Source: Paenibacillus glacialis
GTDB lineage: Bacteria > Bacillota > Bacilli > Paenibacillales > Paenibacillaceae
NCBI RefSeq assembly: GCF_001637205.1
Contig: NZ_LVJH01000022.1
Coordinates: 62,001 to 126,000, forward strand
Length of the DNA stretch: 64,000 nt
Direction of reading: 5' to 3'
Below, in pieces: positions 25,617 to 34,461 of this stretch. Below the pieces are notes generated by a model, which did no database searches, was not told the origin of the DNA, and was given only the letters and a program-made list of their open reading frames with translations. Each line of letters begins with the position of its first letter. The first letter of the stretch is position 1. The position numbers were made by a program, and so were the translations under genes.

Positions 25617-26872
25617 AAACCAAGTGGATGATAAGTTTCATCGCCATTATTTTTGGGGTGGGCGTTTCCTTTTCTGTGCTATTGATGATTATACAAGTGG
25701 AACCCGATGTGGATATGGTTGCGATCAATGAGGTTGTGAAGAAGGTTGAAATCCATTGGGAGCATATGGATCGGGGAGATTTCAGCATCGCTAATCAAGA
25801 ATTTGTCGTCATGGATACGAACGAAAAGGTGCTCTATGCAACAGCAGATCATCTCTCTACCACCGTGAACGAGGGTATCAAGAACAGAGACTCGATCGTC
25901 GATGTGGTGGTTAACGGAACACCTATAGGGAAAGTGATTTTCTATAACAACGGTAACCATATTCTTCAACAATGGAAGCAGCGGCTTTTCATCGTGATGC
26001 TAAGTACATTTTCGGCGATAGCATTACTATGCATCGCCTATGTCTGGTATCTGAATCGCACCGTCGTTCGCCCCTTCCTTAAGCTCAAGGATTTTGCTCG
26101 AAACGTAGCCCACGGTAACCTCGATATCCCTTTGGACATGGATAGAAATAATCTGTTTGGTGCGTTCAGCGAAAGTTTTGACATGATGCGTGAGGAATTG
26201 GCCGCGGCCCGTCAAAGCGAATATCTGGCAAATCGTAGTAAAAAGGAACTCGTTGCGAGCCTTAGCCATGATATCAAAACACCCGTTGCATCCATTAAGG
26301 CCGTAAGTGAACTCATGCTGGTTCTTGCCACGAATGAGAAAGAACGTAAACGGTTAAACACCATCTATGTTAAAGCGGAGCAAATTGATCTCCTCGTGAC
26401 GGACATGTTCCATGCGAGCTTAGAAGAGTTGGAAGAGTTAAAAGTAACCGTAGTGGATGAACATAGCAGTGTGTTGAAGAGACTTATTGAAAATAGTAAT
26501 TATGATGACAAAATAGAGTGGGACGACGTTCCGGAATGTATTATTTCAACGGATCTTGCACGTCTGCAACAGGTATTCGATAACGTACTGAGTAATTCGT
26601 ATAAGTACGCCAATACCTCCGTTCGGATTACCCAACAGATCGTTGGGCCTTATTTAGAAGTAAAGATCATGGACTACGGGACGGGTGTCAGTGAGGATGA
26701 ATTGCCACTCTTATTCAATAAATTCTACCGTGGTGATCATGTGGAGGGGCAAGTGGGTTCGGGCCTAGGTCTATATATTTCTAAATATCTCATGGAGAAA
26801 ATGCAAGGCTATATTATCTGTTATAACCGGACAGACGGGTTCACCGTTACGCTACAAATTCCCCTTTCTTAA
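25613..26872 (+). CDS. Sensor histidine kinase
   Basis: This 419-residue kinase has an N-terminal membrane helix (about 8-28), an about 95-residue extracytoplasmic loop, a second helix (about 128-148), HAMP, HisKA with ASLSHDIKTPV, and an ATPase domain with NVLSNSYKY, DYGTGV and GSGLGLYI. The extracellular domain is longer than in BceS-type intramembrane sensors, so it may sense ligands directly. The stop codon lies 6 bp from the left end of the IS4-family element; the reading frame is intact. Confidence 0.92.
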   Translation: MKTKWMISFIAIIFGVGVSFSVLLMIIQVEPDVDMVAINEVVKKVEIHWEHMDRGDFSIANQEFVVMDTNEKVLYATADHLSTTVNEGIKNRDSIVDVVVNGTPIGKVIFYNNGNHILQQWKQRLFIVMLSTFSAIALLCIAYVWYLNRTVVRPFLKLKDFARNVAHGNLDIPLDMDRNNLFGAFSESFDMMREELAAARQSEYLANRSKKELVASLSHDIKTPVASIKAVSELMLVLATNEKERKRLNTIYVKAEQIDLLVTDMFHASLEELEELKVTVVDEHSSVLKRLIENSNYDDKIEWDDVPECIISTDLARLQQVFDNVLSNSYKYANTSVRITQQIVGPYLEVKIMDYGTGVSEDELPLLFNKFYRGDHVEGQVGSGLGLYISKYLMEKMQGYIICYNRTDGFTVTLQIPLS

Positions 26873-26878
26873 TAATTA

Positions 26879-28384
26879 ACTCAACTTTCGCAGCTTAAAT
26901 CTTTAAACAAGCCCTTGATATAGCTGGGTAAACTAGAGATCCAATCCTGTAGTTGACAAAAAATAGACGTTTTGTTTTTCTTCGTCTTCGCTTGGGCCAT
27001 TTCGAGAAATAAAACCATGAGTTGTTGGAGTGCGGTCTGAAAATCTAAATCGCGGACTTCATCGGCAAAGAGAAAGAATAACCCACCTAGTGTTCGGTTG
27101 TCATGGGTTTGACGTCGTTCATATTCCATCGCCAAATAACGGCTAAATACAATCGTAGTGTGGCTAATCAGTTGATCAAACGAACGACCTTGGAACTCTG
27201 TTCCTAGTTTTAAATAGCTTTTTGTTACTTTGAAAAAAGTCTCTATACTCCAGCGCATCCCATAAATTCGCACGATTTCGGCCGAATCTAGGGATACATC
27301 CGTACTCAAAATTGCAAGCCATTCCCGGCGTTTATTCCGGTTTCGTACAAAAACCAGTTTCACAGGCAGGCCGCAGGTCGTATGGACAATCACGGAACCT
27401 TTTATGTCCGAATTTTTATGTTTTGGAAGGCTTTGAAAGACTTCACGTAACGTCATTCGTTGTCCCTGAACGAGGTATCGCTGCTTCATTTCCTTCACCA
27501 TGCCAATCACGCAAAGGCCTTTATCTGTCAGCTGGCGAAGGAGTGGTGCCTGGGTGAACCAGCTGTCCATCAGCACGTAATCGGCACTGAATCCAGCCGT
27601 TAAAGCCCGATCTAATAGGGCGACTACGGCATCTGGCTTACGAGAAAGGGCCTCCATTCGGCGCTTATACCCCAGGCTACGCTTAGAAACTTTCGATGTC
27701 ATCTCACAAATTCGATTCGCAAGCTTCGCTGAAGAAAGCATAACAAAGTCAAGCGGAGCAAAGCTGAACCCATCTGACCATCCAAGCGTCAGCATGCTGT
27801 ATCCTTTGGTGAAACGACCGGTCGTATGGTCAAATACCCGAGCCAGCAATTCGGCTTTTTTGCTCCGGTTGCGACTGAGCACAGAATCGTCGATGATGAA
27901 TACTCGAACACGAGTAGATGAAATAAGCGACTCAAAATGCAACACGATATTAAGGCTTAGAGTGTGCAGAAATCTACGCCAAGCAAAGGAAGGATGATTT
28001 AGGAAACGATAGACGACATCTTTTCCGGGAAAATCTACGCCCCGCTGGCTTTCTAGCAAACGGAACCAATTCTTCCCCTCAAAAACAAGGGAGAAGACGA
28101 TTTGGAAAACAGCAAGACTAGAAAGACCAAATGACTTAGAAATCCCAGCATTTCGTAGGCATTTCCCCATTTGAAGTGTTGCAAAAAGCTTGGAAAAACG
28201 AGACTGTTCAGACATGGAATGTTGTTGTAACATAGAGTTACGCACCTTTCTTTGTTTGCATGGTTGATCGACACTTCCATGATACCAAACTAGAAAGGTG
28301 TTTTCTGTCAAGATGAACACTTTTATTGAATTAATTCCTTAGCCTCAAGGGGTTAAGCTGATTTTCTAGGTGCGAAAGTTGAGT
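26879..28384 (-). mobile_element. IS4-family insertion sequence, apparently intact
   Basis: The element is 1506 bp with terminal inverted repeats ACTCAACTTTCGCA (26879-26892) and its complement (28371-28384). It is flanked by AATTA on both sides (26874-26878 and 28385-28389), a plausible 5-bp target duplication. It carries one transposase gene on the minus strand. It sits between a sensor kinase stop and that system's native terminator, so it displaced the regulatory pair from its ABC transporter. The intact ends and frame suggest a recent insertion. Confidence 0.85.
26881..28233 (-). CDS. IS4-family transposase
   Basis: This is an about 450-residue DDE transposase. The first Asp is in VFIIDDSVLSR, the second in YVLMDSWFT, and the third acidic residue sits in the IS4 signature Y-(2)-R-(3)-E-(6)-K, read as YGMRWSIETFFKVTK. 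ATG 28233 is chosen because GAAAGG lies 10-15 bp upstream; the longer open frame to 28320 runs toward the right terminal repeat. The stop falls within 2 bp of the left terminal repeat, as in compact IS elements. No frameshift or stop interrupts it, so it is probably active. Confidence 0.9.
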   Translation of the reverse strand: MLQQHSMSEQSRFSKLFATLQMGKCLRNAGISKSFGLSSLAVFQIVFSLVFEGKNWFRLLESQRGVDFPGKDVVYRFLNHPSFAWRRFLHTLSLNIVLHFESLISSTRVRVFIIDDSVLSRNRSKKAELLARVFDHTTGRFTKGYSMLTLGWSDGFSFAPLDFVMLSSAKLANRICEMTSKVSKRSLGYKRRMEALSRKPDAVVALLDRALTAGFSADYVLMDSWFTQAPLLRQLTDKGLCVIGMVKEMKQRYLVQGQRMTLREVFQSLPKHKNSDIKGSVIVHTTCGLPVKLVFVRNRNKRREWLAILSTDVSLDSAEIVRIYGMRWSIETFFKVTKSYLKLGTEFQGRSFDQLISHTTIVFSRYLAMEYERRQTHDNRTLGGLFFLFADEVRDLDFQTALQQLMVLFLEMAQAKTKKNKTSIFCQLQDWISSLPSYIKGLFKDLSCES

Positions 28385-28396
28385 AATTAAGGATTG

Positions 28397-28425
28397 GTTA
28401 AGAATTGGGCAAAGATTCGTTAAGA
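28397..28425 (+). promoter_or_regulatory. Direct repeat, candidate response-regulator site
   Basis: GTTAAGA occurs at 28397-28403 and 28419-28425, a 22-bp period (two helical turns) typical of OmpR-type regulator binding. It lies about 95-120 bp upstream of the ABC ATPase gene. A TATAAT at 28477-28482 could be the -10 element, without a clear -35. The assignment is tentative. Confidence 0.35.
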
Positions 28426-28443
28426 GTTTCCATCGTATGATAG

Positions 28444-28472
28444 GACTGTAATCAACGTTACAGTCTTTTTTT
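28444..28472 (+). terminator. Rho-independent terminator, separated from its gene by the IS
   Basis: GACTGTAA pairs with TTACAGTC followed by seven T. Before the IS inserted, this hairpin would have stood about 60 bp after the sensor kinase stop. Confidence 0.8.
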
Positions 28473-28515
28473 GATATATAATCGTTGAAATTTAAAAATA
28501 AGGGATGCGTTCATT

Positions 28516-29277
28516 ATGTCTACAATCCTATTATCTACCAAGAAATTATGTAAAACTTTCTCCAGTGGAGGCCATCAACAGCATGTGCTGAAAAACCTAG
28601 ATATCGATTTATTCGCTGGTGACTTTACGGTCATTATGGGGAGCTCGGGCTCAGGTAAATCCACTTTACTGTATGCACTTTCCGGTATGGATAAGCCTAC
28701 ATTGGGTGAAATCGATTTTGAGGGTAAGCAAATCGCTAAATTGAATAACGATCAGCTTGCCGTTTTTAGAAGAAATCATTGTGGCTTTGTGTTTCAAAAG
28801 GTTCATCTACTGGATAACATGAGTGTACTAGATAATGCATTGGCGAGTGGCTTACTGGTCAGCAAGAACAAACGAGAGATATTGGAGAAAGCCAAACAGT
28901 TACTAAAGCAGGTGGGATTAGATGAAATATCTTGGGACAAATTTCCGAGCCAACTTTCCGGCGGTGAAGCTCAACGTGCAGGAATTGTACGGGCATTAAT
29001 GAATAGTCCCCAGATCGTGTTTGCAGATGAGCCAACGGGTGCACTTAATTCCGCCGCCAGTACAAGCGTGTTAGATGTCATGACCGAAGTGAATCGGAAT
29101 GGACAAAGTATTGTTATGGTTACGCATGATATGAAAACAGCATTACGAGGTAATCGGATCCTTTACTTACGAGATGGCGTCATGTGTGGAGAATTGAAAC
29201 TAAGCGCATTCCATGTCCAGGATAACCATGCACGATATGAACAGCTGCAATCCTTTTTGACTGAAATGGGGTGGTAA
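28516..29277 (+). CDS. ABC transporter ATPase (MacB/BceA-like)
   Basis: This 253-residue ATPase has Walker A GSSGSGKST, Q-loop in CGFVFQ, signature LSGGEAQRAG, Walker B IVFADEPTGALN and H-loop VTHDM. This is the LolD/MacB/BceA class that works with FtsX-type permeases. It overlaps the permease gene by 7 bp. The two-component pair upstream, beyond the IS, is the likely regulator; such modules usually confer resistance to peptide antibiotics or export peptides. Confidence 0.93.
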   Translation: MSTILLSTKKLCKTFSSGGHQQHVLKNLDIDLFAGDFTVIMGSSGSGKSTLLYALSGMDKPTLGEIDFEGKQIAKLNNDQLAVFRRNHCGFVFQKVHLLDNMSVLDNALASGLLVSKNKREILEKAKQLLKQVGLDEISWDKFPSQLSGGEAQRAGIVRALMNSPQIVFADEPTGALNSAASTSVLDVMTEVNRNGQSIVMVTHDMKTALRGNRILYLRDGVMCGELKLSAFHVQDNHARYEQLQSFLTEMGW

Positions 29278-31634
29278 CGATGAAGCTATTCAATCTTGCC
29301 ATAGCCAACATGAACAAAAGTAAAGGTGCGGCATGTTCGCTCGTTCTGTTAATCCTAATTGCCACACTGCTGTTAAACATAGGGATTGGCATTTTTACAA
29401 AGGTGGATACGTTCTATCGCGATAAAATCGAAGAATATCACAGTCCACATGCACTCGTTATTATGAATCATAAGGAATATAAGCAGGTATATGGAGACTT
29501 TTTCAAGGGTGATTCTAGAGTGAACGAAGTTGAAACAGAAGACATGATGTTTCTAGGTAATGCGAAAATGAAATTTGGCGATAACGAGATGGGCATGGGT
29601 GGAGCATTCCTTAACGCCGATCAAGAGCGAAACATGGCTCCTCTTCAACTGGTTGAACGAAAAGAGATTGCGAAGGAGAATGCCATTTATGTGCCTCTCT
29701 CCATGAAAAACGGGGGGTATGAGCTCGGCGATTCCCTAAGGATTACTTCTCTTGATCAGGAGTTCAATTATCGCATTGGGGGGTTCTATGAGTCACCTAC
29801 GCTCGGGACGATTAATGCGGGAGCAATGAAGTTCTTTTTATCCGATACCGCATATAAGCAGATGTACGATAAAATGGGAGAGGCAACAGGCAGTACATTA
29901 TTATCGATAAGACTGGATGATGTGGAACAATCGACCACATTGCTGCGTGATTTTAAGAATAAAACGGATGTACAGCTGTCTGCACTGGGTTCGTTTGGTA
30001 ATACGTTTGATATGGATATGCAGGCTATGACTATGACATCTACGATGATGATTAGTGTGATTTCTATGATGTTAGTTGCTTTTGCAGGGATTATTGTCAT
30101 TGTATCCTTATTTGTGATTCGATTCCGTGTGGTGAACAGTATTGACGATAATATGACAAATATCGGGGCATTAGGTGCAATGGGGTATACAAGCAAGCAA
30201 ATCACGGCTTCGATGGTACTGCAATTTACCTGGATAGGGATGATCGGCGCAATCATCGGGGTTGGACTGTCTTATGTCGTAACGCCTTTATTTAGTCAAA
30301 TTCTTTCTAACTTAGCAGGTCTACAATGGAAGAGTGGTTTTCAACCCGGTAGGGATCTTGTGAGTGTCTTGATTGTAATAGCGCTGTTGTTGATGGTTAC
30401 CTTGTTATCAAGTCGCAAAATCAAAAAACTCCCGCCTGTTGTTGCGCTTCGTGGCGGTATCCTTACACACAGTTTTAAACGAAATCATTTCCCGCTGAAC
30501 AAAGCAATGGGTGGACTTCAATGGACCTTAGCTTGCAAAACCATGGCAGCTCATATGAAACAAAATATCATTATTGCGTTGGTTATTGTAGGGGTCACGT
30601 TTGCGTCCATATTTTCTATGATCCTCTATTATAATTTATCAGTCGATAACACCGCCTTTTATAAAATGCTTGGAACGGAAGTATCAGATGTCGCCGTGAC
30701 TGCAGATCCAACGGCTAACCTTGAACAACTGGTTGCACAGCTTGAGGTGATGGATGGCGTAAAAAAAATAACCAAGATGGATTCGGCAACCTTAATTATG
30801 GATGGAGTTGATATGGCAACCTTTGTGTCAGATGATTACAGTCAAATGGATTATCTTTCGGCCTATAAAGGGAGATTGCCTGTATATGATAACGAGGTTG
30901 TGCTTACAGGTGTTATCGCGGACATGCTTAACAAAGAGATAGGGGATTCCGTTGAAGTGAGGTCGGGCGATACCACGCACAACTACCTGATCACCGGACT
31001 GACTCAGACAATGAGTAATTCCGGGAAGGTAGCTTATATTGCTCTATCGGGTATGCAAAAATTCATGCCAGACTATCACATATCAACCATTAATGTGTAT
31101 CTGAACGGTACAGACAGTACAGACAATCGGGAATATATCCAACAAGTGAAAGCCACATTTGGAGATCAACTCATACAAGTGAAAAATTTGCGTGAATTTG
31201 CAGAAGCGCAGTTGTCTACCTATAGTTCAGCCATGACTTCTGTGGTCTTGGTCGTTCTGCTCGTAACCGTGGTTGTCGTCAGTTTAATTCTCTACCTAGT
31301 GATCAATACGATGATCGTTAAACGTAAACGGGAATTGGGTATTTATAAAGCGTTAGGGTACACAACTTACCAACTTATGACGCAAATCGCTTTAAGTTTT
31401 GCTCCTGTCGTCATTGTCGGAACGGCTGTGGGGGGATTTCTAGGGTGCATCGGCACCAATCCTCTAATTTCTGTATTAGTTCGTAGCGTTGGCATTTCGA
31501 ACGCCCAATTTAAAGTACATATTCCGACCATCATGATCCTTTGTATTGGAATTGTTGTATTCTCATATTTGATATCCATGCTGATAGCACACAGAATTAA
31601 GAAGATAACTGCGTATGGCATGATTACGGAATAG
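29271..31634 (+). CDS. FtsX-type ABC transporter permease
   Basis: This 787-residue permease has an N-terminal helix (about 15-37), a large extracytoplasmic domain (about 40-255), three helices of a first FtsX domain (about 260-390), a second helix and extracytoplasmic domain (about 430-645), and a second FtsX domain (about 650-780) with the RKRELGIYKALGYT motif. This duplicated architecture is like macrolide and lipoprotein or peptide transporters such as MacB-like and SalY-type proteins, and unlike BceB, which has one large domain. It is partner of the overlapping ATPase and terminated at 31686. Confidence 0.9.
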   Translation: MVTMKLFNLAIANMNKSKGAACSLVLLILIATLLLNIGIGIFTKVDTFYRDKIEEYHSPHALVIMNHKEYKQVYGDFFKGDSRVNEVETEDMMFLGNAKMKFGDNEMGMGGAFLNADQERNMAPLQLVERKEIAKENAIYVPLSMKNGGYELGDSLRITSLDQEFNYRIGGFYESPTLGTINAGAMKFFLSDTAYKQMYDKMGEATGSTLLSIRLDDVEQSTTLLRDFKNKTDVQLSALGSFGNTFDMDMQAMTMTSTMMISVISMMLVAFAGIIVIVSLFVIRFRVVNSIDDNMTNIGALGAMGYTSKQITASMVLQFTWIGMIGAIIGVGLSYVVTPLFSQILSNLAGLQWKSGFQPGRDLVSVLIVIALLLMVTLLSSRKIKKLPPVVALRGGILTHSFKRNHFPLNKAMGGLQWTLACKTMAAHMKQNIIIALVIVGVTFASIFSMILYYNLSVDNTAFYKMLGTEVSDVAVTADPTANLEQLVAQLEVMDGVKKITKMDSATLIMDGVDMATFVSDDYSQMDYLSAYKGRLPVYDNEVVLTGVIADMLNKEIGDSVEVRSGDTTHNYLITGLTQTMSNSGKVAYIALSGMQKFMPDYHISTINVYLNGTDSTDNREYIQQVKATFGDQLIQVKNLREFAEAQLSTYSSAMTSVVLVVLLVTVVVVSLILYLVINTMIVKRKRELGIYKALGYTTYQLMTQIALSFAPVVIVGTAVGGFLGCIGTNPLISVLVRSVGISNAQFKVHIPTIMILCIGIVVFSYLISMLIAHRIKKITAYGMITE

Positions 31635-31685
31635 GTATTGAGTGTGGTTAAGGACGAATGATCGGATGCAAGCATAGAACAACAG

Positions 31686-31717
31686 AAAGAAGGACACCGT
31701 TGAGGTGTCCTTCTTTG
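31686..31717 (+). terminator. Rho-independent terminator
   Basis: AAAGAAGGACACC pairs with GGTGTCCTTCTTT. It ends the ABC transporter operon. Confidence 0.85.
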
Positions 31718-31826
31718 TTATGTGCTACCTATTCGATTCATTAATTAACTTGCAATGTGATCGATATAATATGACGTTGTATATTCCTAATAAAAAATAA
31801 AAATATGTATTAGAAATATATTTAGG

Positions 31827-31856
31827 TTGACATATTATTTTATCGCGGGTTATATT
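31827..31856 (+). promoter_or_regulatory. Sigma-A-type promoter of the DoxX gene
   Basis: Perfect TTGACA at 31827-31832, then a 17-18-bp spacer and TTATAT/TATATT. It is about 120 bp upstream of the start codon, giving a long AT-rich leader. Confidence 0.55.
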
Positions 31857-31978
31857 ACTAATACAAATATTATATTTTTAATAACTATAAATACTAATCG
31901 AAGAGGGTGGACAAACTAATCACACTAGCTTTACCAGCAAAATAAACACAATAAATGAAATTAAGGGGAGAATAAATA

Positions 31979-32383
31979 ATGACAAGAATAACAGTGGTAT
32001 CAACGATAATGCGTATCGTGATGGGAATATTATTTCTAGCTCATGGAATTAGTAAATTGCAAATGGGTTTAGGGAATGTAGAGGCATGGTTTGGATCTTT
32101 GGGTTTACCTGGATTGTTGGCATATGCGGTAGCTGCACTTGAACTCGTTGGTGGGATCATGTTGATTGTTGGACTCTTCACCCGATATGTGTCAGCTATA
32201 TTTACGGTCATGCTTCTGGGAGCGATTGTGACAACGAAATTCTCAGCAGGGTTACTTGGGAATGATCAGATGGCTGGATATGAGATGGATTTGTCTTTTA
32301 TGTTAGTGACGATTTATTTGACTGTTGCTGCTCCTACAGCGTTATCTATCGATCAATTGTTTCTTAAGAAACGCAGCGCATAA
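31979..32383 (+). CDS. DoxX family membrane protein
   Basis: This 134-residue protein has four predicted membrane helices and the family motifs FLAHGISKL in helix 1 and ALELVGGIMLIVGLFTR in helices 2-3. DoxX proteins are small quinone-pathway-associated or redox-linked membrane proteins; in Firmicutes the role is often oxidative or thiol stress, but unproven here. The gene is monocistronic, with its own AT-rich promoter region and a terminator at 32432. GGGGAG precedes the ATG. Confidence 0.88.
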   Translation: MTRITVVSTIMRIVMGILFLAHGISKLQMGLGNVEAWFGSLGLPGLLAYAVAALELVGGIMLIVGLFTRYVSAIFTVMLLGAIVTTKFSAGLLGNDQMAGYEMDLSFMLVTIYLTVAAPTALSIDQLFLKKRSA

Positions 32384-32923
32384 TATTCAATATTGATTTG
32401 AACGTTTGGACGTCAAGACGCTACTATCAACAATCAGACCCTATGTGGTCTGATTTTTTTCATGTGAGGAGAGAGAGGTATCGGTAGTCGAACGTGTTTA
32501 ACTGGCTTAACATGATCGGTCACCAAGTTGTAAGCCCTCGAAACAACTGAACAGCATTATTCGGTGTGAAATTTAATTATATTTATGGGGATTACCTGGG
32601 AAATTATGTATAATGTGAGCCTGAAGCCTAATCTGGACTCCGAAGGTATGATTAAAGGATTAGACTTACTGAGCATTGATAAATTAACGATAGCAAGCAG
32701 ATGTAGTAGCGGGTATGATTGCTGATATACGTACATAGGGTGGTTGATGGTTGTCCACTTTTCCAATGAGATGAAGTGGTTAGAATTTCACAAAATGATG
32801 TAGAACGATACGAGGCATTGATGGAAATAAGGATAAGAAGTAGCTAGAAAGTAAGAAAATAATAATTCAAAAAATAAGCTCTAATTGGATCCATGCGAAT
32901 GAATGAAAGAAAGGATGTGGCAG
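32384..32923. other. Long gene-free stretch, possibly decayed coding DNA
   Basis: After the DoxX terminator no intact gene is visible. Plus-strand fragments such as FNWLNMIGHQVVSPRNN (about 32498-32548) and, after a shift, VVHFSNEMKWLEFHKMM (about 32751-32801) look protein-like but are cut by stops and frame changes. I cannot assign a family. Confidence 0.35.
32432..32460 (+). terminator. Rho-independent terminator
   Basis: AATCAGACC pairs with GGTCTGATT followed by T's, after the DoxX gene. Confidence 0.85.
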
Positions 32924-34108
32924 ATGTCTAAAGATATGCGCAAGCTGCTGATCATGACCACGATCAGCACAATTATCGCAAGTTATATTGGGATATTCGT
33001 CAATTTATTTATTTGGGAGTATGACCATTCGATTACGGAAGTATCTCTTTACAACATGTCTATGTTCATCAGTTGGGGGTTTTCTTTCACTGTTGCGGCT
33101 AGGTTATTAAATCGATTTTCTATACGTCTGCCTTTAGCGATTTCTGCGTTGTTCGGAACCGTTGCTTTCATGTATTTAGTCATGGTGCAGTTCGATAATC
33201 GATATCTGTGGATATTAGTATTAGGTATACCTGTAGGTGCAATGTTTGGGTTCTCTCAGGCTTCGCAGAATCTCAGCATCGCCTTAAGGGGTAAGGGGAG
33301 TGAATATACTCCATATTTCGCCACGCTAATGGTTATCTCTCAGGTAATATCTGTTGCTGTTCCTTTTGTATCGGCGAAAGTTATCGATGGGTATGGGTAT
33401 TCGGGCTCTTTCATCTTGATGCTTGTCTTCGTCGCCATGATGCTGATCTTCTCGTTCTTTATGCCGAGAATTACTTTAGCTACTCCAGACGTACAGGATA
33501 ACCATGCTGCTCGTGGGCGTTATAGTCTCCGTACCGCATTCGGCCGTCCAGGATCAAAGTGGATCGTACTATCCTTTCTCGCAGCGGGTGTATTCATGCA
33601 ATTTCAGAATTTATTTACGTTACTCTTTACGTTCACTGTCACAGAGGACAAATTGTTGATTGCTTTGTTAAACATGGTGTATACGATTTGCTCTTTGCTT
33701 GGGTTATGGGTGTATCGAAAAGTGAAAATTGACGAGATGCGTTGGCTGTGGATTGGGATGACACTGTTGGCTGTCGGTTTTATAATCGTATTATTCCAGC
33801 ATCCTGTAGCGCTTATTATTTCTAACCTAATCACTTCAATAGGTATGTTCTTCTTCCTGACGGTCTGGAACGCTCAGCAATTCCGCTTTATCCAACATGC
33901 AAATCCCGTCAGTCAAGCCTCTTTCCTTATATGGAGAGAATGCTTAATGGTAGCCACGAGATGCATCTTGCTTAGTCTGACTTTGCCTTTGAAAGGAATG
34001 GGAGGGACGGGGTTTGCTCTGGTTATTGGAGTGGCAATTGTCTGTTTGGTAAGTATACCGTTCTTTCAACAACGCGCTAACCGCGCTGTAGAGACCTCTT
34101 CTTCATGA
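32924..34108 (+). CDS. MFS transporter
   Basis: This is an about 394-residue major facilitator with 12 hydrophobic segments and an intracellular loop around 185-205. The ATG at 32924 is preferred, as AAAGGA lies about 8 bp upstream; the longer frame starts within the leader. Sequence features such as SQASQNLSIALRGKGSEYTP after helix 4 are not diagnostic of substrate to me. The gene is monocistronic, followed by a terminator at 34157. Efflux or uptake cannot be decided from sequence. Confidence 0.82.
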   Translation: MSKDMRKLLIMTTISTIIASYIGIFVNLFIWEYDHSITEVSLYNMSMFISWGFSFTVAARLLNRFSIRLPLAISALFGTVAFMYLVMVQFDNRYLWILVLGIPVGAMFGFSQASQNLSIALRGKGSEYTPYFATLMVISQVISVAVPFVSAKVIDGYGYSGSFILMLVFVAMMLIFSFFMPRITLATPDVQDNHAARGRYSLRTAFGRPGSKWIVLSFLAAGVFMQFQNLFTLLFTFTVTEDKLLIALLNMVYTICSLLGLWVYRKVKIDEMRWLWIGMTLLAVGFIIVLFQHPVALIISNLITSIGMFFFLTVWNAQQFRFIQHANPVSQASFLIWRECLMVATRCILLSLTLPLKGMGGTGFALVIGVAIVCLVSIPFFQQRANRAVETSSS

Positions 34109-34461
34109 TTAGTCCCGTCTCCTGCGGATACTAACTTTTAGTAACTTCTTTGGCTTAGAGAGACCCACTATAAAGTGGGTCTCTTTCATTTGTGGACTTT
34201 ATTGCAGACAACATATGGGGTTATTTATAAATTTATTATATATCGGGGGTTATCCTAGTAGGTCCTTTAAGCGAATAAAGAGGGATGTAACTTTGGATAA
34301 GCATATATACGAAAAATAATACAATTCTTGCTAAAATTCCACAATATTCAAAGGTTAAAAATATTAAATATGATAAATTTTATTGTTTGTATATATTTAC
34401 CATAGTAGAATTAGGTAGATATTTGTAATTTATAGTACATATTTTTACAAGGGGGAGCAAG
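34109..34461. other. Intergenic region upstream of the SLH protein
   Basis: A terminator (34157-34187) is followed by about 270 bp of AT-rich leader, probably holding the promoter of the surface protein gene. No box pair was convincing and no gene was seen. Confidence 0.5.
34157..34187 (+). terminator. Rho-independent terminator
   Basis: AGAGACCCACT pairs with AGTGGGTCTCT, followed by TT. Confidence 0.85.

Larger units (their letters stand above)
31635..31978. other. Intergenic region with terminator and DoxX promoter
   Basis: It contains a terminator (31686-31717) and a very AT-rich promoter region with TTGACA at 31827-31832 and TTATAT/TATATT at 31850-31856. No gene was seen. Confidence 0.6.
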
